DNA from: Conus ventricosus
Lineage: Eukaryota; Mollusca; Gastropoda; Neogastropoda; Conidae
Reading direction: 5' to 3'
Assembly: GCA_018398815.1 (NCBI GenBank)
Contig: JAFLJL010014919.1
Span: 1-64,000 of the forward strand
DNA length: 64,000 nt
The notes beneath the pieces were generated by a model, which was not told where the DNA came from, made no database searches, and saw only the letters and a list, made by a program, of their open reading frames with translations. The translations under genes were made by a program, and so were the position numbers. Shown piece by piece: positions 25,331-33,310 of this stretch (positions are counted from its first letter, which is position 1; each line of letters begins with the position of its first letter).

Positions 25331-25915
25331 GGCTGTGGATGGAGTGGCACGAGGGAGCCCCCCCCTCCAACAAACAGCATTGAGTGGACCTGCAGGTGCA
25401 CACAGCATTTGCGTGATGGTGGCTTGTCCCTCCCCAGCCAACAAACCTAGCATTGGAAGGACGCTGCGGTGCACACAGCAGTTTGCGTGAATGGTGGCTG
25501 TCTCACCTGCCAAACAAACCAGCATTGAGTGGGCAGCAGGTGCACACAGCAGTTTGCGAGATGGGGCTGTTCGCCCCCTGCAAACCAACCAGCATAGAGT
25601 GGGCTCAGTGCACACAGCAGTTGCGTATGGGCTGTCTCCTCCCCAGTGCCCACAAAAACCAGCAATTGAAGTGGGCTCAGTGGCACACAAGCAGTTTGCG
25701 TGATGGTGGCTGTCTCCCCTGCCAACAAACCAGCCATAGAGTGGCTGCAGTGCACACAGCATTTTGCGTGATGGTGGCTGTCTCCCCTGCCATCAAACCA
25801 GCATTGAGTGGGCTGCAGGGCACACAGCATTTGCGGGATGGTGGCTGACACCCCTGCCAACAAACCAGCACTGAGTGTGACCTGCAGGGTGCCACACAGC
25901 AGTTTGCGAGATTGT
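25331..25915 (+). repeat. 68-bp tandem repeat, about eight units
   Basis: Each unit contains GTGCACACAGCAGTTTGCGT, GATGGTGGCTGTCTCCCCTG and CCAACAAACCAGCATTGAGT. Units differ by small indels. Frames on both strands of 60-160 codons arise because 68 is not a multiple of three and stop codons are rare in the unit. An inverted copy with about two units is at 62,235-62,345. Confidence 0.92.
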
Positions 25916-26200
25916 GGCGAATCATGCCAGTGGGCCATCCCAATGATGATAATACGATTTGTGCACTCATGTGCCCTGTTCCGGGAGGTGTCTGTGTGAC
26001 ACTTCCAGCGGTCAGTTACACAAAGGCATCTGCCAGGGAGCAGTCATGCCTTGAACGACTTCATGAAAAACCGTGTCCGTGCCTGCAGCCTAATGTGAAT
26101 CCAGCCAGACTCCTAAGATGGTGCAGATTGCTTCAGCTGGTTGGTTGACAATGAGGACAGTAATTCCCTCACTCGTCCGGTGAGTTTTTCCCCTATACTT
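25916..26200. other. Unique spacer between the 68-bp array and microsatellites
   Basis: Ordinary-complexity DNA matched in reverse complement by about 61,930-62,180 (shared words include CAATGATGA, CACTCATGTG and CCTCACT near a TGAG(T/A)TTTT block). No coding motif is recognised. The value of this piece is as a single-copy anchor for comparing the two inverted arms. Confidence 0.6.
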
Positions 26201-26600
26201 ACTTACTTACATGCAAACTTGACTGAGTGACTGACTGAATGACTGACTGACTATGAGACTGACTGACTGACGAATGAGTGACTGACTTAATGACTGACTG
26301 AAAGACTGACTGAATGACGACTGAGTGACTGAAAGATTGACTGAGTGACGCATGACTGACTGCCTGAAATGACTGACTGAATGACTGAAGACTGACTGCC
26401 TGAATGACTGACGAACTGAATGACTGGACTGAATACTTGCTTACATACTATTACTTACTTCACTTCTTCTTCTTCTTCTCCTTCTTCACCTCTTTTCTTC
26501 CTTCCATCACCTCCTCCTCCTCCCTCCTCTCTCCTCCTTCTTCTTCTTCGACTTCTTCTTCTCTCTTCTTCTCTTCTTCTTCCTTCTTCTTCATTCTCAG
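26195..26600. repeat. (CTGA)n and (TTC)n microsatellites
   Basis: 26,196-26,445 is made of ACTGACTGA/ATGACTGA words after a short (TTAC)n. 26,460-26,600 is (TTC)n with CTC variants. The right arm has the same pair reversed at 61,700-61,960, but with a much shorter CTGA part. Confidence 0.88.
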
Positions 26601-26790
26601 TATCATACGTAGTAGCAACGTAGCTGAGACTACGGACGTGGCAAGTGCAGCGTACCCCAATTGTTTAGTAAATGACCACTGACAATAGCACACGAGTTAT
26701 TTTGGCTGTGCCGCCTACTTAAACCCTAGCTGGATAGGCCATTGGCATCACTTTTCCTCCCCCAACCCCCAACTAGCCTCTTTCCTCCTC
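26601..26790. other. Unique anchor sequence in left arm
   Basis: It contains GTAGCAACGTAGCTGAGAC, CAGCGTACCCCAATTG, CAATAGCACACGAGTTAT and AGCTGGATAGGCCATTGGCA. All are found in reverse complement, with small differences, at about 61,540-61,700. No gene is recognised. Confidence 0.6.
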
Positions 26791-27520
26791 CCCCACTCCT
26801 CCTCTCTCTCTCTCTATCTCTCTCTCTTCTCCTCTCCTCACTCACTGTGTCCCCCCCAACCCTGCATCTCTCACTCTCTCTCAAATCTCTCTCTCTCTCA
26901 TCTCTCATCCTCTCTTCTCTCCTCCCTCCCTCTCGCACTCTCTCTCTCCCTGTCACTCTCCTTCGCTCTCGCTCTCTCTTTTCCTTCCTCTCCTCCGAGA
27001 CTGCCCCCCCCCCCTCTCTCTCTTCCCCACTCCACTCCTAACCCAACTTCTCTCTCTCTCTCACACCTCATCTCTCTCTCTCTCACTCTCTCTCTGGCCA
27101 CTGTCTGTCTGTCTGTCGTCTTTCTCGTCTGTCTGTCTGTTCTGTCATTCTCTCTGGTCTCTTGCTCTGTCCACACTGTCTCGTCTCTGTCTGTCGCTCT
27201 CTCCTGTCTCTGTCTCTGTCTCTCCTCTCTCGTCTCTTCTCTCTCTCTCTCCGTCTATCTCTCCTCTCTTCTCTCTCTCTCTCTCTCTTCTTTCTCTTTC
27301 ACTCTGTCTCTGTCTGTCTGTGCTGTCTTTCTCATCTCTGTCAGTCTGACTTCTCTGTCTCTGGTCTGTTCTCTCTCTTTCCTCTCTCTCTTTCTCTCAG
27401 CTCTCTCTCCACATCTCCTCTCTCTCTCTCTCTCTCTCTCTTCCTCTCTCTCTCCTTTTCTCTCTTTTCTTCGTTTCACTTCCTCCTCGACCTCGTTCTC
27501 TTCTCTTCTTCTATCTTCTT
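26791..27520. repeat. (CT)n/(TGTC)n polypyrimidine-rich tract
   Basis: About 730 bases of (TC)n with (TGTC)n islands and C-runs. Mirrored as a GA-rich tract at 60,430-61,500. Ser/Leu-rich and Arg/Glu-rich frames here are repeat translations. Confidence 0.92.
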
Positions 27521-27596
27521 TCTCTTTCAATACCTGAGCACTTTCTAAAGTTATTAACCGCGGCTGACAAGAACTTATCGCGCAATTGCTTTGCCG

Positions 27597-27601
27597 AGCA
27601 G
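27597..27601 (+). repeat. 5' target-site duplication AGCAG of the LTR retrotransposon
   Basis: AGCAG lies directly before the TGTCACGA terminus of the 5' LTR and again directly after the TCGTGACA terminus of the 3' LTR (35,402-35,406). Five bases is the usual duplication length for Ty3/Gypsy integration. The flanks join, without the element, into the sequence seen at 60,335-60,360 in reverse complement. Confidence 0.93.
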
Positions 27602-28609
27602 TGTCACGAGTTTGTTACGAGGCCTATGACGATTGGCCCACTGGGCTGGTGGAATTGTTCATTTGTTTATTGTCGTCGTTGTTGTCGTATTCCGTCCCTT
27701 AATGTGGCTTGTGGTGTGGTTGCACCTTTGGTGTAGTTCGCTCAGGTTAGGTTTACTTTCTCTCTCTCTCTCTCTAATTCCACTGCCCGTGCAATTCATC
27801 CTGCAGGTTCACGGGTGGCTGGTATCTTTTTCTTGTACTGGCTGTCTCTATCGGCCTCTCACTGTCTTTCCACCTGCCGCACGTGCAAGGTTCCTCTTAG
27901 GCTTGAGGTATTCTCACCGTGACGTAGCGTGGCATGTTGGCCGCCATCGTTTAGGCAAGTTTTCTCTTCACTCGAGCGGAAGATGTCTCTGGGAGCGCCT
28001 GCTCGGTCCTGGTTCTTCACCTTATCGTCGAAGGTACAGTCGGTACCTTCACTTCCTACAGTCGGCTTTAGGAGAGAGACATCACTTCATCTTTTTCCGC
28101 ATCTGCGCTGCTGTCCTCTCGACTGGACAGAGGGACAGAGAGAGTCGTTTGACCCGCCTCTTTTGGGTCACCCACGGGTAGCTGGTAAGCATCAGTTTCG
28201 TGGTTCGTTTGTTGTTGTTGTTTTTTGTTGTTGTTAGCCGGCTTATTCTTCTCTGTTGCGCAATTTTCTTTGTTTTCAAAATTGTAAAAAAAAATATCGT
28301 TTGAGACCTTTTTCTGGTTAATTCAATCTTTAACCTGGCCATTCAAAATTATATCTTAAAGTCTTTCTCCTTTTATGCATTTGGTGATGCGGTAGTCGGC
28401 GGGGATGGGAGAGAACCTGGTGATTCAGGGTTGGTACTTGCTTGGTCTCGCTCGTCCGCCCCTGTCACAATTGCCGGGCTCACATTCTTCGGCCACCGTC
28501 TGTTTGTGTGTGCAAGGGGAACGAGAGTTTTATGTTTGCGAGCGTGCGTACGCATGATTGGTCGTTTGGATGCGTGGTTGGAGAATTGTGTTTTTTTTTA
28601 AATGTTGTT

Positions 28610-28616
28610 TATAAAA
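28610..28616 (+). promoter_or_regulatory. Candidate TATA box in the 5' LTR
   Basis: TATAAAA after a T-run, 1.0 kb into the LTR, with the matching copy at 34,319-34,325 in the 3' LTR. Position between the LTR start and the AATAAA signal fits the U3 promoter. Other TA-rich words exist, so this is a candidate only. Confidence 0.45.
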
Positions 28617-29032
28617 TGTGTGGATAATTGTGCCATTGAGTTATTATTATTTGCAAATGTGGTGGCGGATGTAAAGCCATGGTTACTCTATTAGTTCAGT
28701 TCCTAAGGAAGGAAAATGTTAAATGTGAGTGAGAGAAAGATGAAGATAATTTATATTTGTTTTATAGCCTGTTAATTATAATGCAGGCTCTTACCTGCTT
28801 CGTATGAGAAGACTTTAACGAACATTCCTGATTTGGTTGTTTGCTGTGTTATCCTCGGGACTGTGTTGAGCTGGTGTTGTTGGTGTGTTTAGTAGACCTC
28901 CCTCGCCCATCATGCGAGTGGCTGTTAGGGTTTAACGGCATGGGTCAGACTGTACTGACTGCGGGGTTCCAGTACCCGTCTTTCTACTTTCCTCCCAGTT
29001 ACCTTCTCCCTCCTCCCGGAGACTTCACCGGA

Positions 29033-29180
29033 GCACGCACTGGTTGGGGCCACGCACTGGTTGGGACTGCCCACTGGTTGGTAACGCATGCTGGTTGGGA
29101 CCACGCACGGGTTGGTAACGTGCACTGGTTGGGGCCACGCACTGTGGGGACCACGCACTGGTGAGGCCACGTACTGGTGG
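29033..29180 (+). repeat. Short tandem repeats inside the 5' LTR
   Basis: Words such as CACGCACTGGTTGGG, AACGCATGCTGGTTGGGA and CACGTACTGGTGG recur about eight times with an 18-20 bp period. The same block is at 34,740-34,892 in the 3' LTR. Small clustered repeats in LTRs often hold enhancer-type sites; that role is inferred only. Confidence 0.85.
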
Positions 29181-29569
29181 AAAAGCCGTGGACTTGGCTG
29201 GACGGTCCCGATCCCCGTCTAGGACCTCCAGCAACAACGCCTCGTCCCCGGGACGCGCTCTCCACCGTCTGTTTGTGCGTGTCAAGGGTGTCGCCTTGAA
29301 CAACTCTCTTCAAGAACCGAAACCGGTTTGGGGCACCCAGTGCGACAGGGTGTTCCCAGTAGACTTTGAAGAGGCAGGAGTGTGAGGGCACTGCATGATA
29401 GGGAAAGGGATGGGTGCTGGAATTATTTATTTATGATTATGATTGTGTATGCCATGTATTGAGATGCTTGATTGTGATTGTGCATGTTGTGCGTTGTTCG
29501 AATGCTTGATTGTGATTGTGCATGGTGCGTGCGTTGAAATATTTATTTGTGATTGCGTGTGTTGGTGTG

Positions 29570-29575
29570 AATAAA
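29570..29575 (+). promoter_or_regulatory. Polyadenylation signal AATAAA in the 5' LTR
   Basis: AATAAA, followed by a GT-rich stretch (GGGTGTTGTATCG), which is the usual downstream element. The equivalent signal in the 3' LTR at 35,276-35,281 would terminate the genomic transcript. Here it helps to place the R/U5 boundary near 29,590. Confidence 0.6.
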
Positions 29576-29699
29576 TGGGTGTTGTATCGTAATCCTTCTG
29601 TGTGGTCTCTTGCGAGGCGTGTGAGGTCAGTCATTCCCTTCACTCCCATCTAGACCGATCCTGTCAGGGCAGACCTCCAGGGGTCGGTCGTGACATTTG

Positions 29700-29717
29700 T
29701 GGGGGCTCGTCCGGGAT
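29700..29717 (+). promoter_or_regulatory. Primer-binding site complementary to proline tRNA
   Basis: TGGGGGCTCGTCCGGGAT starts four bases after the LTR end. The 18-base word is the well-known proline-tRNA primer site, complementary to the 3' end of tRNA-Pro including CCA, where minus-strand DNA synthesis starts. The position and the perfect match make this secure. Confidence 0.93.
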
Positions 29718-30310
29718 ATGAAGGGCTCTGACTGTCTCTCTCGTTTCGCGGAGTACCTGTTCAGTTCTGTCTGTTTTGTATATGTTTAGTCAGTTTGTCA
29801 TGTTTGTTTGTGGGTGGTTGGCTGGGTGACTCTAGTGTGAAGGGAGTCTCTTGGTGGCCTGAGGGAACATCCGGTGTGACTGGGGAGTCGAGGTGAGACC
29901 AGGGGGAGTCGACCACGACCAGACCTCCTCCTTCCGCCGGGTGCCTTACGCAGGTACGGCCGTAAGTCTTGCCTTTCTGTTGCCGCTCAGTCTGCCATTC
30001 CTGTTTTGTAGTTAGCCAGTTTTTTTTTACCGGGTTATTGAGTACAGGTAGGTGTATCGGACGTTAGTGTCATTTTTTTTTTTCTCTCTCCGGATTCCGT
30101 CTGCCAGTTTGTTTGGTTTTTTTTTCCGGCCATCCCACCGCACTGTTGCTCGTGCTGTGGAGCGCGGTGTTGCCAGAGTGGGAGCAGCCGGAACTTGTCC
30201 GCACACACGCACACACACACATACACACATATACACACACCCCTAAAATATTTGTTTTTTCAAGTGGAATCGTCTTTCCCCGTATTTGAAAACCGTAGGA
30301 TATTGTTGTC
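29718..30310 (+). other. Leader region of the LTR retrotransposon
   Basis: Untranslated leader between the primer site and the first good ATG. It contains GT-rich words, T-runs at 30,020 and 30,070-30,080, a (CA)n stretch at 30,203-30,240 and no frame with recognisable domains. Packaging signals would be expected here but cannot be identified by eye. Confidence 0.6.
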
Positions 30311-31715
30311 ATGGCAACGTCCGGTGCTGGTGGTATGGCGACGCGTGCGTCAAAGAAGGGTATTCAAAATGTAGTCCTACTATTAGTACCAGTACTTCGA
30401 CTACAGTGACTTCTACTTATTCCAGTGCTGTAGCTGATAGTCCAGTGAGTACTTTCACTACTTCTTCGCTAGGGGATCTTCTGCTGAGACCCCGACTGGC
30501 GCTTGGAAGCGTCAGAGTATATGTGAAGCAACTATGGGCTTCTGTTGAGTCGCAGAAACCAAAGCCTTCTCTTCTCCATGCTTCCCTCGTAAGGAGTATG
30601 CCCCGGGAGACTTTCTCATGGGAAAGTCGAGACCCAAGGGACGGGCCAAACGGGTCATCCTCCCGTGTCGGGAGTGGTGAATCCCGCCCAGGACATCACC
30701 TCCGTCCTGATGTTTCTGGAGCGACAGCGACGAGAGGACGCTGTCAGACAGGAAGCCCTCCGTCGGGAAGAGCTAGATAGAATGGAAGCACTGCGTAGGG
30801 AAGAGCGCAGAGAGGAGGCTGCTAGACAGGAGGCTCAGCGTAGGGAAGAGGCTGCTAGACAGGAGGTCAGCGTAGGGAAGAGGCTGCTCTCCGTCGGGAA
30901 GAGTTAGATCAGCGTAGGGAAGAGGCAGCTCTGCCAGAGAGGAGGCTGCCAGACAGGAGGCTCTACGTAGGAAGAGATGGAACAACTTCTTTCACGGACT
31001 CCCACGTCTGTAAACCAGGGGTTGATCGACAGGCAAGCGATAGAGTTCGAGGCCCAAATTAAAGCTTCCAGAGTTCAGACCTAGTGAGGACATTGATATG
31101 TTTCTTAGAGCATTTTGACAAGGTTGCTAGTTCATACCATTTGTCTGAGGAACAAAAGGCCATGCACCTTTTTTCTGGATTATCTGGTGCTGCAAGGGAG
31201 TGTGTGCTCACTCTAAATGAAGGCGCGTCTTATGCAGACATGCAGTTGGCTCTGCGTAGCGTTTCACCTTACTCCAGAGACGTACAGGAGGAAGTTCAGG
31301 TCCATGAAGAAGAACAACGATGAGACCTTCGTGCAGTTTGGAGATAGGCCTGCGCAAAACGCTAGGGTACTGGCGTCAGTTGGCTAAGCTGGAGCTGGAG
31401 GATCTGATTCTCATTGAACAGCTCACCAACACTGTGTCCCCAGAGTTGAGGATCCGTATAGGCGAGACAGCACCTCAGGATTTCGCGGCTGCGATTCATA
31501 CCGCTGAGGTGTTTGCTGAAGCCGTAGGGCTTATGGGCACCGCCCAGATACGGACAGGAAGCCCTCCACAGGATTTAGTGGCAATAAGGCGCCGACAACG
31601 CTAGCGAGGTGAACAAGGCAGGCAGTTCAACGGGGATTTCAGCACCCCGGTTTTGTTTTCTTTGTGGTCGCCCCGGCCACATTAGGAAAGATTGCCCTAA
31701 AGCCGCCGTAGTCAT
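30311..31715 (+). pseudogene. gag-like region with coiled coil, capsid-like part and CCHC knuckle
   Basis: The likely start is ATG at 30,311 (MATSGAGGMATRASKK). A Ser/Thr-rich stretch follows, then an Arg/Glu/Gln coiled coil at 30,715-30,990 built of 11-residue repeats of the form RREEAARQEAQ. A capsid-like helical region spans 31,045-31,545, with the segments IDMFLRAF-like, LFSGLSGAARE, ETFVQFGDRL and LEDLILIEQL. The C-terminus has a zinc knuckle CFLCGRPGHIRKDC at 31,654-31,695 (C-x2-C-x4-H-x4-C), which binds RNA in packaging. The reading frame changes several times (near 30,400, 30,870, 31,080, 31,300 and 31,620). Many changes sit at short runs, so read error and true decay cannot be separated. 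Confidence 0.82.
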
Positions 31716-31744
31716 GGGGCTAGTCCTTTCCAGCATCCTCGGCC

Positions 31745-32105
31745 TCGGCTAACGTGGGGTCCATCCAAGCTTCTGGAGGTACAGAGTGCCCGGTGTTCCT
31801 TTCTGTTGTTGGTTCTTCCTTGGTTGACACCATCAGGGATTCGGGAGCATCAACGATCTTTGTGGATAAGGATTTGGTTTCCCCTGAGGCTCAGCGGGGC
31901 GCCAGTTATGATGTGTGCGGGTTGGAGGCTGGTTTTACCTCCACTCGTCCTTCGTACTCATTCCTATCTCCACCCCCTACTTCTGTGGCGAAGTATGGGC
32001 CATCGCGGTGGAGCGACCTCTGTATTCCCTTATCATAGGGAATACCATCACCTTCGCAGACGGACGCAGTCAGTGCGTGTCTACGGATCTGCCTGTACAG
32101 GCGTG
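31745..32105 (+). pseudogene. Retroviral-type aspartic protease
   Basis: The frame at 31,754 shows a beta-rich start (CPVFLSVVGSSLVDTI) and the catalytic motif DSGAST, with Asp at 31,838-31,840. A hydrophobic flap-like part follows and, after a frame change near 31,900-31,980, a stretch VERPLYSLIIGNT at about 32,007-32,045 that resembles the C-terminal end of Ty3-type proteases (LLG-N/D-T). The enzyme would act as a homodimer to cut Gag-Pol. It lies directly after the zinc knuckle, as normal. Confidence 0.78.
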
Positions 32106-32580
32106 TGTGGAAGTTACCACACCGCCAAAGCTAAGAAGCAGGAACAGGAATTGCGTCCGTTCTACAGCCGATCTCTGACGAGGTTCTGGCCAGGGCTGAT
32201 CCTGCTAGCATTGTCCGTCTTCAGGCAGGGACCTGGATGTCCGACGCCTGCGACAACTGGTAGATCGTCCCGCTCAGTCGGCCCGACACGCCAAGGTGAG
32301 CTTCAAGCTCCACAAGGGGATCCTCTTTAGGGTTTTCACTCGGGCAGATCGTGTGGCCAAGCAGCTTGTCGTTCCCAAAGCTGAGAGAATCATGTTCTCC
32401 GGCAGGCCCACGATTCACCAGGGCAGGTCATATGGGCTCCAAGCGGACTCTCGAGCGAGTAAGACGGGACTTCTTCTGGCCGGGTATGAACTCGCAGGTT
32501 AGGCAGTACTGCCGCAGTTGCGATATCTGCCAATGGACAACGCCTAAGGTTCGCTTGAAGCGTGTTCCCTAGGGTCAGTG
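32106..32580 (+). pseudogene. Integrase N-terminal and zinc-binding domain (H2C2)
   Basis: After a linker, the stretch FKLHKGILFRVFTRADRVAK and QLVVPKAER (32,300-32,390) is the typical lead-in to Ty3-type integrases. The zinc-binding domain follows: a His-containing segment near 32,410, AGHMGSKRTL, RRDFFWPGMNSQV, then CRSCDIC at about 32,512-32,532, giving H-x(n)-H-x(n)-C-x2-C. Frames change once or twice between the halves. No reverse transcriptase sequence lies between protease and this domain, so the pol order is PR-INT. Confidence 0.85.
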
Positions 32581-32787
32581 CCACTGGTTGGGGAGCCATT
32601 CAGCAAGGTCGGTGTCGACTGTGTGGGACCCATTAAGCCATCATCCGATCGCGGTCACCGCTACACTTGGTAGTGGTGGACTACACGACTCGGTACCCAG
32701 AGGCTGTCCTGCTAGGACTATCGATGCCCCTACGGTTGCTGAAGCTCGCTGGCAGATTTGGACACGCACTGGCGTGCCCAGGAAGAA
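32581..32787 (+). pseudogene. Integrase catalytic core, truncated before the second Asp
   Basis: After PLVGEPFSKV the core begins with GVDCVGPI (first catalytic Asp at about 32,614), followed by a beta-strand segment VVVDYTTRYPEAV (32,667-32,707) and, in a shifted frame, a helix-like segment TVAEARWQIWTRTGVPRK (about 32,731-32,787). In intact integrases the next residues hold the second Asp; here the sequence changes abruptly to RNase H. The second Asp, the Glu and the C-terminal domain are all missing, so this cannot catalyse strand transfer. Confidence 0.85.
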
Positions 32788-32958
32788 GCACGGCCGGAAG
32801 TTTGTACTGGAGAGCGATCATCATCCTCTCCAGTACCTGGACCGGATCCGGCCAGTCAGTCGTCGACTCATGAGTTAGGCAGTGGAACTGCAGAGTCATT
32901 TTCGCCATATCAAGGGTTCCAGCAATACGGATGCTGACTATCTCAGCCGAGCTCCGTA
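32788..32958 (+). pseudogene. C-terminal end of RNase H, fused in frame to integrase
   Basis: Residues KHGRKFVLESDHHPLQYLD and, past one stop/frame change at 32,876, FRHIKGSSNTDADYLSRAP match the last third of Ty3-type RNase H, including the DHxPL motif and the terminal DADYLSR block. A stop codon (TAG) follows at 32,957-32,959, then non-coding sequence to the purine tract. The junction with integrase is around 32,782-32,790 (AGGAAGAAGCACGG). The frame is continuous across it. Confidence 0.88.
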
Positions 32959-32959
32959 G

Positions 32960-33298
32960 TCAGCACATTGGAAAATCAGTCAGAGGGACACTTCCTCTCA
33001 ACCAGGGTTATATCCCCTTTTGGTCTCTGTATCAGGTGTGACAGTTTTCACTTCAGTGATGTTAACGGTAGTGAATCGCCAATGGTTCGGATTGTTATTT
33101 TCATTGTTGGAAGGTTTGCTTAGTTGTTTGATAAATGTAGTATTATGTATCTCCCTGTGGAATTCTATCGTGGAACGTTTGTATTGGATTTATCGTACTC
33201 TGTCGATCACAGAGGGTTGGGTTCGGTCCCATTGTTGTGAATTTGCACATGCGTCAAGGTTCAAAGGAGCACTGTATCTCAGAGAAACAGATGCTTTT
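32960..33298 (+). other. 3' untranslated part of the LTR retrotransposon
   Basis: About 340 bases between the end of pol and the purine tract. A frame at 33,020 includes a hydrophobic stretch, but the composition and lack of motif do not support an envelope gene. Confidence 0.6.
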
Positions 33299-33308
33299 AG
33301 AAGGGGGG
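33299..33308 (+). promoter_or_regulatory. Polypurine tract for plus-strand priming
   Basis: AGAAGGGGGG ends two bases before the TGTCACGA start of the 3' LTR, the standard place for the RNase H-resistant primer of plus-strand DNA synthesis. Confidence 0.88.
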
Positions 33309-33310
33309 TT

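Larger units (their letters stand above)
27602..29695 (+). repeat. 5' long terminal repeat
   Basis: The repeat is 2094 bp with an 8-base perfect inverted terminus (TGTCACGA/TCGTGACA). It includes a short (TC)n near 27,757, a TATAAAA at 28,610-28,616 followed by long unique sequence, a GCACTGGTTGGG-type tandem block at 29,033-29,180, and AATAAA at 29,570-29,575. If the TATA box and polyadenylation signal are used, U3 is about 1.0 kb, R about 0.95 kb and U5 about 0.1 kb. LTRs this long are above the common range for Ty3/Gypsy elements. Confidence 0.95.
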
